From Flavobacteriaceae bacterium Ap0902 (lineage in GTDB: Bacteria; Bacteroidota; Bacteroidia; Flavobacteriales; Weeksellaceae): DNA of 64,000 bases. Every line of letters begins with the position of its first letter. Positions within the stretch are counted from its first letter, which is position 1. Below, piece after piece: positions 53,121 through 61,272 of this stretch. The DNA is taken from NCBI GenBank assembly GCA_009835005.1, contig WTFG01000009.1:36258-100257 (forward strand). The letters run 5' to 3'. Made by a program: the position numbers and the translations under genes. The notes under the pieces are model-generated. The model had not been told where the DNA came from, searched no databases, and saw nothing but the letters and a program-made list of their open reading frames with translations.

Positions 53121-54497
53121 ATGGATATTCAAAATATATTAAACACGCAACGCGAATTTTTTCTTACCAATGCTACCAAAGATATCTCTTTTAGAAAAGC
53201 ACAATTGATTAAATTAAAAGAAGTACTTAAATCTAATGAAGATCTGCTCTATGAAGCCATTCATAAGGATTTTGGTAAGTCTAAATTTGATACCTATACC
53301 ACAGAAATTTCGCTTATCTATAGCGATATCGATTACTATATCAAGAATATTGAATATCTGGCAAGACCAGAAAGTGTACCGACTAATTTAGTGAACCAAG
53401 TGGGATTTAGCAGTATATACCCAGAGCCTTTAGGTTCTTCCTTGATTATTGGTGCATGGAATTACCCGTTCTATCTATCCCTAATGCCTCTAGTGGCTGC
53501 CATGGCTGCAGGAAACACCGTCATTTTAAAACCAAGTGAGGTGGCAGAACATACCATGCATACAATGCAACAAGTATTGAATGATAATTTTGATGCTTCT
53601 TATCTATATTGTGCCATTGGTGGTGTGCCAGAGACTACAGAGATTCTAAAACTGAATTTTGATAAAATTTTCTTTACGGGTAGCCCACGTGTTGGTAAAA
53701 TTGTATATGAGGCTGCCGCCAAGAATTTAACGCCTGTGACCTTAGAACTTGGCGGGAAATCACCGGCCATCATCAGTGAAAACGCCAATCTAAAAGTGGC
53801 TGCAAAGCGAGTAGTCTGGGGTAAATTCCTGAATGCTGGCCAAACCTGTGTGGCGCCCGATTATGTATATGTAGATAAAAAGGTGAAAGAAACATTCTTG
53901 AATCATGTGACTTCATATCTAAAGAAATTTGACTATAAAGAAGATAGTGAACATTACACCAAAATCATTAATCAGAAACACTTTGAAAGGCTTACAGCGT
54001 TTATAGAAAAAGATAAGATTGTTTTTGGTGGGAATTCCAACGAAAAAGAACTTTACATTCAACCTACTGTAATGGATCAGATGACTTGGGATGATGAGGT
54101 GATGCAAGAAGAAATTTTTGGTCCTATCTTGCCTATTCTCACTTTTGGCACACTAGACGAAGCCTATAGAGCCATTAAATCAAAGCCAAAACCATTGGCT
54201 GCTTATATGTTTACCAATAATCGCCAAGAAAAAGAGAAATTCACAGAAGAACTATCTTTTGGTGGTGGTTGCATCAATGATACTGTAATGCATTTGAGTA
54301 ATGAATATTTGCCTTTTGGTGGGGTTGGAAACTCTGGAATCGGTCACTACCACGGTAAGCATGGTTTCTTGGCATTTTCTCATCAAAAAAGTATATTACA
54401 CCGTGCCACTTGGGCAGAACCTAACTTAAAATACCCGCCCTACTCAGAAGAAAAATTAAGTTGGGTGAAGAAAGTTATAGAAGGAATTTTTAAATAA
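53121..54497 (+). CDS. Aldehyde dehydrogenase, class 3 type
   Basis: NAD(P)-dependent oxidation of an aldehyde to the acid. Landmarks: IIGAWNYPFYLSLMPLVAAM, GNTVILKPSEVAEHT, FFTGSPRVGK for the cofactor, the general-base Glu in VTLELGGKSPA and the nucleophilic Cys in FLNAGQTCVAPDYV. The conserved end is LPFGGVGNSGIGHYHGKHGF. At 458 residues, close to the short ALDH3 group that takes medium and long aliphatic aldehydes; the actual substrate is unknown. Single-gene unit with a terminator; convergent with the next gene. Confidence 0.92.
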   Translation: MDIQNILNTQREFFLTNATKDISFRKAQLIKLKEVLKSNEDLLYEAIHKDFGKSKFDTYTTEISLIYSDIDYYIKNIEYLARPESVPTNLVNQVGFSSIYPEPLGSSLIIGAWNYPFYLSLMPLVAAMAAGNTVILKPSEVAEHTMHTMQQVLNDNFDASYLYCAIGGVPETTEILKLNFDKIFFTGSPRVGKIVYEAAAKNLTPVTLELGGKSPAIISENANLKVAAKRVVWGKFLNAGQTCVAPDYVYVDKKVKETFLNHVTSYLKKFDYKEDSEHYTKIINQKHFERLTAFIEKDKIVFGGNSNEKELYIQPTVMDQMTWDDEVMQEEIFGPILPILTFGTLDEAYRAIKSKPKPLAAYMFTNNRQEKEKFTEELSFGGGCINDTVMHLSNEYLPFGGVGNSGIGHYHGKHGFLAFSHQKSILHRATWAEPNLKYPPYSEEKLSWVKKVIEGIFK

Positions 54498-54518
54498 ACC
54501 TTCCTTATTCTAAACTAG

Positions 54519-54555
54519 AAATACCACTTGATTAAATTGATCATGTGGTATTTTT
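54519..54555. terminator. Terminator between the convergent aldehyde dehydrogenase and oxidase genes
   Basis: AATACCAC (54520-54527) pairs with GTGGTATT (54545-54552), extended by TGAT/ATCA across a mismatch, and is followed by a T run (54551-54555). It may work in both directions. Confidence 0.65.
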
Positions 54556-54581
54556 CTATTAAAACCTATTTAAATCTAAAA

Positions 54582-55907
54582 TTATAAATTATAATATCGA
54601 TCTGCCATCGGTTGATGATGATCCTTGATCAACCTACTCATATACGGCCCCACAAAAATCTGATCTGGATCTAATCGTTCTCTGATTTCCATAAAATCAT
54701 GCCACTTGGGATATACTTTCTCAAAATGCGCAGCCTCTAGGTTATGCATCTTACCCCAATGCGGACGCACTTCATACTTTTTGGCAATCTCTTGCATATC
54801 ATAGAAATACGCTGGCACATGATTCTTCCAATACGTATGGAATGCTAAATAGACCGCATCCCGTTGATAGGTAGGGCTTAGCCAAATATCATCTGCCTTC
54901 ACCCACCGAATTTCCACAGGGAACACCACAGGATATTGTTTCTCATTGATCATGTTGCTCACTTCTGTAAAGAACGCCTCAAAATGTTCTGCTGGTACAT
55001 TCAATTCCATTTCTTTGAAACGCACCATGCGTTCTGTAGCCAAAATTTTGTTGTAATCATTGATTCGGATATCATTCCCCACAAATTTAGTCATCAACTG
55101 ATTTACCTTCTTGGCATTCAAATTCCAACGGTAGGAAAGATTACACACAGCATTCAGCGCATAATTCTCTATGATATGTTGATTGATAAAATTCTTCCAT
55201 TGCGGGTCATCCACAGGTTCATCGGTAACACTCATCTTTTTCATCATGGCCTTCTTTGTCATCGGAAACCAGAAAAACTCTAAATTTCTATGATTTTGAA
55301 GCATGGTTGGGATCTGAGGTAAAATCTCAAAGAAATTGACTAAACTTTTCTCTACCTTTAATTTATAAGCATCTACCAATTGCAACCTCACCTTAACGAT
55401 AACCCCAAACAAACCCAGGGCTACACGCCCTGCCTCAAAGATTTTTGGGTTTTTATCTTTAGAACATTCCAGCAATTCCCCATCGGCAGTTACCACCCAA
55501 AAAGCGACAATTTGATGAGAAATCCCGTTCAGGTTAATTCCCGTTCCGTGCGTTCCTGTACTGGTAGCACCTGCCAAAGTTTGCAAATCAAAATCACCTA
55601 AATTCTCTTGAGCCAAACCATGTTCCAAACATAATTCTCCTGCTCGCCTCACGGTGGTTCCTGCCCAAAAAGTAATCTGCTTTTGCTCTTTATGCACTTC
55701 TACAATGCCCGTCATGGCATCAATAGATAATAAAATATCTTTGGTCTCACATACCCTGCTAAATGAGTGCCCAGAACCCGCAACACGCAACTTCCGTCCT
55801 TCTTCTTTAGCCATCAAAACAGCCTCTTTCACCTCCTCTATGGTTTTGGCTTCGATATAATTTTTAGGCTCAAATTTCACAGTTTCAGACCAATTCTTCC
55901 AGATCAT
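54582..55907 (-). CDS. FAD-linked aldonolactone oxidase-like protein (D-arabinono-1,4-lactone oxidase family)
   Basis: VAO-type flavoprotein. N-terminal FAD-binding domain with EAKTIEEVKEAV, RVAGSGHSFSRVCETKD and GTHGTGINLNGISHQIV; C-terminal ALO domain with the HWGKMHNLE motif, the conserved active-site region of sugar-lactone oxidases, and LDPDQIFVGPYMSRL. The position occupied by a covalent-FAD His is within the SGHSFS segment. At 441 residues it is typical. The natural substrate in Flavobacteriia is not established. It follows the PLP-enzyme gene by 36 bases in one unit. Confidence 0.88.
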   Translation of the reverse strand: MIWKNWSETVKFEPKNYIEAKTIEEVKEAVLMAKEEGRKLRVAGSGHSFSRVCETKDILLSIDAMTGIVEVHKEQKQITFWAGTTVRRAGELCLEHGLAQENLGDFDLQTLAGATSTGTHGTGINLNGISHQIVAFWVVTADGELLECSKDKNPKIFEAGRVALGLFGVIVKVRLQLVDAYKLKVEKSLVNFFEILPQIPTMLQNHRNLEFFWFPMTKKAMMKKMSVTDEPVDDPQWKNFINQHIIENYALNAVCNLSYRWNLNAKKVNQLMTKFVGNDIRINDYNKILATERMVRFKEMELNVPAEHFEAFFTEVSNMINEKQYPVVFPVEIRWVKADDIWLSPTYQRDAVYLAFHTYWKNHVPAYFYDMQEIAKKYEVRPHWGKMHNLEAAHFEKVYPKWHDFMEIRERLDPDQIFVGPYMSRLIKDHHQPMADRYYNL

Positions 55908-55943
55908 GGTATTTAATTTTAAGGTACTTATACTTGAATATAC

Positions 55944-57125
55944 TTATAAAAAGCATTGACCATCTCCTCTATAAGTGGTCACGGTATCTACTAATTTTCC
56001 CCCAGAAAATAGTTTTAGTTCTTTGAATCTTTCGCATAACTCACCAGCCTTTGCATGGCGAAAAACCGCAAAATTGGTTTGATTTAAATCCACCAGTTCT
56101 TTTACTTGAATCGGTGTTTGCACTTCTCCGCACCCCTCTTCTTTCACCAATTTCCCTTTGGGATACACTAATAATGGTTGTTTATCTATCCCAATTTTTC
56201 CAGAAGCGATATACCCACCACCCAGGGCTGTATAATAATTGGATTGAGGATTACGGCATAACTCTAATACAAAACCTGCGGCTGGTTGGTGATTAAAGTT
56301 ATGAAATCCATCAAAATACCAAGGTTGATATAAACCAGATCCAAAAGTGACTTCTGTCACCACCTCATCCTGTGATACAATTTCTATACTTCCTGTACCC
56401 CCAGCGTTAAAGTAATCGAGCGTAAACCATTCTGATTTGATTAAATCTAATACCTTTCTACGTTGTTTTTCTATTTCGGGTAAAGATTTTCTCTTTAAAA
56501 ACCTTAAAATAGGATTCAATACATTGCCTTTTCTGCTATCTGCTACCCCAGCAATTTGCGCATCATACGTCATTACGCCCTTTAATGCCAAACCAGGATA
56601 TTTCTTTAATTCTGTAAGAAAATGCTTTACATCCTCTACGCTATGAATTGATGAGCGATACACTCCAAAATGAACCCCCATAAAATCCATGGACACATCT
56701 ACATCCATAGAAAGCAGCATGGTCATATCATATTTCTCTGCATAAGATTGCAGTTTCTGCAAATGATAAGAAGTATCTACTGTTAAATAAATCTTTTTAC
56801 CCCTGTTTAAGGCATCTGCCAATCGTTCCATCCCTGTTTCTTGCACACTTGGATAGGCCACCATTAAATCATCAAATCCTAAACTTTCTAAATACAAAGC
56901 CTCTGAAAGCGTAAAACACATCCAACGCTCTATTTTCCCTAAATCTCTAGCACGCTCTAGCATAGCCACGGAGCGTACAGATTTAGTCGCTAATCGGACA
57001 GGCTTATTACCAGTTCTTTGTAATAATTGCTTTAAGTTATAATCAAAAGCATCTAAATCCACGAAAGCAAACGGCTTGGGCAACTTGTAGAATTCAGAAT
57101 AATATGTTGAAAAGTGATATTCCAT
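55944..57125 (-). CDS. D-threonine aldolase/alanine racemase-fold PLP enzyme (amino acid deaminase/aldolase family)
   Basis: Fold-type III PLP enzyme: an N-terminal TIM barrel with the likely Schiff-base Lys in VRLATKSVRSVAML (about residue 48), FTLSEALYLESLGFDDLMVAYP, GVMTYDAQIAG and YFNAGGTGSIEIV. The C-terminal D-threonine-aldolase-like domain ends in TYRGDGQCFL. Relatives include D-threonine aldolases and D-serine deaminases; the exact reaction is not assignable. At 393 residues it is normal. It is first in a two-gene unit with the aldonolactone oxidase-like gene, a pairing I recall from other bacteria without a known pathway. Confidence 0.82.
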   Translation of the reverse strand: MEYHFSTYYSEFYKLPKPFAFVDLDAFDYNLKQLLQRTGNKPVRLATKSVRSVAMLERARDLGKIERWMCFTLSEALYLESLGFDDLMVAYPSVQETGMERLADALNRGKKIYLTVDTSYHLQKLQSYAEKYDMTMLLSMDVDVSMDFMGVHFGVYRSSIHSVEDVKHFLTELKKYPGLALKGVMTYDAQIAGVADSRKGNVLNPILRFLKRKSLPEIEKQRRKVLDLIKSEWFTLDYFNAGGTGSIEIVSQDEVVTEVTFGSGLYQPWYFDGFHNFNHQPAAGFVLELCRNPQSNYYTALGGGYIASGKIGIDKQPLLVYPKGKLVKEEGCGEVQTPIQVKELVDLNQTNFAVFRHAKAGELCERFKELKLFSGGKLVDTVTTYRGDGQCFL

Positions 57126-57337
57126 ATAAATATGTTGAAAATATATAAATATTTTTAAACATATACAATGAATGCGTCGGATATTTTAATAAATAAATTT
57201 AAATACATCTAAAGCCAGTCTGTTGAATTAATCATAAAAGTAGGTAGTGAAAGGCTAGTTTAAATTTTATAACTACCCTATTCATTTAAATTTTATTAAA
57301 TTTAGTCTTTGCTAATTTTAAGATTTATTTAAATGAT

Positions 57338-60300
57338 ATGAAGAAGACTGTCTATTCTTTAATTTTAAGTGTTGTTTTTAGTTTTATTTGCGCCCAAGAG
57401 AACCCATTATGGCTTCGAGATGCTCAAATTTCACCCCAAGGCGATTTAATCGCTTTCACGTATAAAGGAAATATCTATACAGTAAATCCTCTGGGAGGTA
57501 CAGCACAAGCTATAACAGCATATACTTCTTATGATACCAAGCCCATCTGGTCACCCGACGGAAAAAGAATAGCTTTCTCTTCTAATAGAGAAGGGAGTTT
57601 TGATGTGTATGAAGTAAGAAAATTGGGTGGAAATGCCAAACGTCTTACGTTTCATTCAAAAAGTGAATCCCCAGAAGCTTATTTGAATGATTCTACCATA
57701 TTATTTTCATCCTACATACAGCCTGCAAAGGATAATCAAGCATTTCCCTCTAGTCTTTTTAAACAAATTTATCAAGTACACACCTCTGCAGATAGACCAG
57801 AGATGTTTTCAGCTATCACCATGGAGGATATAAATTTAAATGGAAACCAGATATTATACACCGATAAAAAAGGTTATGAGGATCCTTGGAGAAAACACCA
57901 TACTTCTTCTGTAACGCGTGACATTTGGCATTATAATACACAAACCCAAGATTATAAAAAGCTCACAACTTTTGAGGGGGAAGATAGAAATGCGGTATTT
58001 GCACCCGATGGAAATTCTTTTTATTATTTAAGTGAAGAAAATGGAGATTTTAATATTTACCATAACAGTTTGAATGGAGGTCAAGCAAAACAAATCACCA
58101 ATTTTAAAGACCACCCAGTAAGATTTCTTTCTATCGATAATGCTGGGAATTTAGCGTTCACTTATAATGGTGAGATTTATTATAAGCCCGTAAATCGGGA
58201 ACCAGCTAAAGTAAATGTCCAAATCATAGCAGATAATTACGAACCAAAAGTAGATTACCAAACCCTAAAAGACGATGCGGTATCTATGTCTGTTTCTCCT
58301 AGCGGAAAAGAAATTGCCTTTATTGCCCGAGGAGAGGTATATGTGACTTCAGCAGATTATGCAACTACAAAAAGAATCACCAATACCCCAACCCAAGAAC
58401 GTTCGGTACATTTCTCACCAGATGGTAAATCGCTTGTATATGCCGCAGAGCGTGATGGGGTATGGAATGTGTTTACCGCTAAAATTAAACGTGAAGAAAA
58501 TAAGACTTTTGTGTACGCGGCAGCAATTGAAGAAGAACAAATCACTGATACCAACTTACCTTCTTTCCAACCTTTCTTTTCACCAGATGGGGACAAGATT
58601 GCCTATTTAGAAAATAGGACAGAAATTCGGGCATATAACCTAAAAACTAAAAAAGATTACAAAGTACTAGATGGTAAATTCAACTATTCCTATAGTGATA
58701 ATGATCAATGGTATCAGTGGTCTCCAGATAGCCACTGGATTGCGACTAATTATATTGGCATTGGTGGATGGAATAACACAGATGTGGCGGTTGTAAAAGC
58801 GGATGGTTCGGGCGAAATCCATAACATTACGGAAAGTGGCTATTCAGAAAATCAAGCAAGATGGGTGCTAGACGGTAATGCAATCCTTTTATTTTCTGAT
58901 AGAGCTGGTTTTAGAAGTCATGGTAGTTGGGGTGCAGAAGATGATATCTTCCTCGTTTTTTTAAATAATGAAGCCTATGAGAAATTTAATAGAACCAAAG
59001 AGGAAAGAGAATTAGATAAGAAAGAAGAAGAGGAGGACGAAAAGGATGATAAAAAAGATGACAAGAAAAAGGATAAAAAGAAGAAGGTTGAGCCTTTAAA
59101 ACTAAATTTTGATGATTTAGATTACAGAACGGTAAGGCTTACTAGAAATTCTGCAAGGATGGCAGAGGCGGTAATGAATAAAGAGGGAACTACACTTTAT
59201 TACCTCGCAAGATTTGATAAGGGTTTTGATTTGTATGCTTATGATATCGTAGAAAAGTCAACTAAACAAATCGCAGACGATGTAGGCTATGGTAGCCTGG
59301 AATGGAATGATGAAGAGGATACTTTATTTATACTAGCCAATGACCAAATCAAAAAGTTAGAAGATGATGAATTGAAGAATGTGGCTTACGAAGCTCCATT
59401 TGAGCATAAAAGTGCAGAGGAACGTACATATATCTTTAATCACGCCTGGAAACAAGTAAAAGATAAGTTTTATGACCCAGACTTGCACGGCGTAGATTGG
59501 GAAGCTTACAAAGAAAATTATGCGCGTTTTTTACCGCATATCAATAATAATTTTGACTTTGCAGAAATGCTATCAGAGATGCTAGGAGAATTAAATGCTT
59601 CTCATACGGGGGCGCGCTTTTCTTATGATTATGATGGATTACAAACTGCTTCTTTAGGTTTATTTTATGATGAAGATTATAGAGGTAACGGGTTGAAGAT
59701 CGCAGAAATCATCGCAGGATCACCTTTGAATTATACAGAAGACCGTGTAAAGGAAGGTATGATCATCGAACGCATTGATGGAGAAGAAATCTTAGCCAAT
59801 CAACCTTATTGGCATCTGCTCGCGGATAAAGCAGGGAAAACGGTAATTCTAAGCATTTACGATCCTCAAACTAAAAAACGTTTTGAAGAAAAAATGAAAC
59901 CCATCTCTTATGGTAAAGAAAGTGATTTGCTATATGACCGATGGGTGAAGCAAAGAGAAACATTGACTGCAAAATATTCAAACGGAGCAATTGGCTATGT
60001 ACATGTAAGAGGAATGAATAGTAATAGCTTTAGAGAAGTTTATAAAAACTTATTAGGAAAATACAGAGACAAAAAAGCCGTGGTAGTAGATACCAGATTT
60101 AATGGTGGTGGATGGTTGCACGATGATCTCGTAACGCTTTTAGGCGGAAAAGAATACCAGCAATTTACGCCAAGAGGCCGTTATATAGGTAGTGATCCAT
60201 TTAATAAGTGGACCAAACCATCTGTGGTTTTAATGAGTGAGGGAAATTACTCTAACGCACATGGTTTCCCATGGGTTTATAAAACTTTAGGAATTGGTAA

Positions 60301-60538
60301 ATTAGTTGGTGCGCCAGTTCCTGGAACCATGACGGCTGTCTGGTGGGAACGCCAAATTGATCCAAGCATCGTTTTTGGTATCCCACAAGTTACCGTGACC
60401 GATATGCAAGGGGTTCCGATGGAAAACAATCAGCTGGAGCCTGATGTAGAGGTATATAATACGCCAGAATCATTATTGAGCGATGATGATCTGCAACTAA
60501 AAAAAGCTGTTGAGGTTTTATTAGATGAAGTAAATTAA
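57338..60538 (+). CDS. Tricorn-type protease (S41 family), secreted
   Basis: Exported homologue of archaeal tricorn peptidase. The signal peptide ends near FICAQ (residue 20). N-terminal beta-propeller repeats of WD40/TolB type follow (PIWSPDGKRIAFSSNREG, HFSPDGKSLVYAAERDG, PFFSPDGDKIAYLEN). A highly charged Lys/Glu/Asp linker (58991-59097), a second propeller-like part, a tricorn C1 domain, a PDZ domain (GLKIAEIIAGSPLNYTEDRV) and the S41 core come next. Catalytic candidates are Ser 755-His 756 in LNASHTG and Ser 972 in YSNAHGF, with NGGGWLHDDLV between. At 1066 residues it is complete. Substrates are unknown; a periplasmic or surface peptide-degrading role is inferred. Confidence 0.9.
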   Translation: MKKTVYSLILSVVFSFICAQENPLWLRDAQISPQGDLIAFTYKGNIYTVNPLGGTAQAITAYTSYDTKPIWSPDGKRIAFSSNREGSFDVYEVRKLGGNAKRLTFHSKSESPEAYLNDSTILFSSYIQPAKDNQAFPSSLFKQIYQVHTSADRPEMFSAITMEDINLNGNQILYTDKKGYEDPWRKHHTSSVTRDIWHYNTQTQDYKKLTTFEGEDRNAVFAPDGNSFYYLSEENGDFNIYHNSLNGGQAKQITNFKDHPVRFLSIDNAGNLAFTYNGEIYYKPVNREPAKVNVQIIADNYEPKVDYQTLKDDAVSMSVSPSGKEIAFIARGEVYVTSADYATTKRITNTPTQERSVHFSPDGKSLVYAAERDGVWNVFTAKIKREENKTFVYAAAIEEEQITDTNLPSFQPFFSPDGDKIAYLENRTEIRAYNLKTKKDYKVLDGKFNYSYSDNDQWYQWSPDSHWIATNYIGIGGWNNTDVAVVKADGSGEIHNITESGYSENQARWVLDGNAILLFSDRAGFRSHGSWGAEDDIFLVFLNNEAYEKFNRTKEERELDKKEEEEDEKDDKKDDKKKDKKKKVEPLKLNFDDLDYRTVRLTRNSARMAEAVMNKEGTTLYYLARFDKGFDLYAYDIVEKSTKQIADDVGYGSLEWNDEEDTLFILANDQIKKLEDDELKNVAYEAPFEHKSAEERTYIFNHAWKQVKDKFYDPDLHGVDWEAYKENYARFLPHINNNFDFAEMLSEMLGELNASHTGARFSYDYDGLQTASLGLFYDEDYRGNGLKIAEIIAGSPLNYTEDRVKEGMIIERIDGEEILANQPYWHLLADKAGKTVILSIYDPQTKKRFEEKMKPISYGKESDLLYDRWVKQRETLTAKYSNGAIGYVHVRGMNSNSFREVYKNLLGKYRDKKAVVVDTRFNGGGWLHDDLVTLLGGKEYQQFTPRGRYIGSDPFNKWTKPSVVLMSEGNYSNAHGFPWVYKTLGIGKLVGAPVPGTMTAVWWERQIDPSIVFGIPQVTVTDMQGVPMENNQLEPDVEVYNTPESLLSDDDLQLKKAVEVLLDEVN

Positions 60539-60561
60539 ACTTTATAAAGCATAAATATAAT

Positions 60562-60600
60562 ACAACCGTCCCAATTTGATGTTGAAATTAGGCCGGTTTT
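60562..60600 (+). terminator. Possible terminator after the tricorn-type gene
   Basis: AACCG/CGGTT, CC/GG and AATTT/AAATT pair with two mismatches around a 7-base loop, followed by only four T. Weak, but placed correctly 24 bases past the stop. Confidence 0.4.
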
Positions 60601-60690
60601 ATGGTTAAAAAAAGAAATCTTTTATTTCATTGTCTCAATCATAAAATGCATGACCATAAATCCTTAACTTGTCTCCATACAAATTCCCTT

Positions 60691-61101
60691 ATGAAACACG
60701 ATATAGAAAATAGAGAAGATATAGACCTTTTAATGGAGAAGTTTTATGGCAAGATCCGCAAGGATGATCTTTTAGGCCCCATCTTTAACCATCATATTGC
60801 AGAAGATGAATGGCCAGCGCATTTAGTGAAGATTGGTAATTTCTGGGAGACCAATTTATTTGGCATCCCCAAATTTAAAGGCAATCCTACGGCTAAGCAT
60901 ATCAATGTAGATAAAGAAGCTAATTATAGTATTACCCAAAAACACTTTGGGCGATGGCTTATTTTATGGCACCAAACCATAGGAGAACTATTCAAAGGAG
61001 AGAAAGCAGACCGAGCTAAAAACGCCGCACGGATGATGGGCACCAAACAGTTTCTCGCTATGTGGTATAACAGACCGGGGAATGAGTGTAAGTTAAATTA
61101 A
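60691..61101 (+). CDS. Group III truncated haemoglobin
   Basis: Small haem protein of the 2-on-2 globin fold. The group III signature is visible: FYGKIRKDDLLGPIFNHHI at the B/C helices, WPAHLVKIGNFWETNLFG, and the proximal His 85 in ITQKHFGRWLILW. Group III members bind oxygen or nitric oxide; the role here is unknown. The ATG at 60691 gives 136 residues, the usual size; an in-frame ATG at 60601 would add 30 unconserved residues directly behind the preceding hairpin and is rejected. Confidence 0.85.
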   Translation: MKHDIENREDIDLLMEKFYGKIRKDDLLGPIFNHHIAEDEWPAHLVKIGNFWETNLFGIPKFKGNPTAKHINVDKEANYSITQKHFGRWLILWHQTIGELFKGEKADRAKNAARMMGTKQFLAMWYNRPGNECKLN

Positions 61102-61248
61102 TCATAAAATTCTGGCATGATAATTGTGATATATGTAAACATTTAACAAAAAAGTGTTTATTTAACACAATCTAATCTATTAAGATAATACTTTTCAATT
61201 TAATAACAAAGTTTTAACATGTGTATTTAGATTAAAAAAATATCATTT

Positions 61249-61256
61249 TATATTTG
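61249..61256 (+). promoter_or_regulatory. Promoter -7 box for the secreted DUF11-like gene
   Basis: TATATTTG matches TAnnTTTG exactly, 16 bases before the ATG at 61273. The expected -33 region has only TTTAG. Confidence 0.5.
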
Positions 61257-61272
61257 CATAAATTATTTATCT

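Noticed and set aside
60601..60690. N-terminal extension of the truncated haemoglobin from ATG 60601
   Set aside because: The 30 added residues are unlike any globin and the codon sits directly behind a terminator-like hairpin; 60691 gives the normal length.
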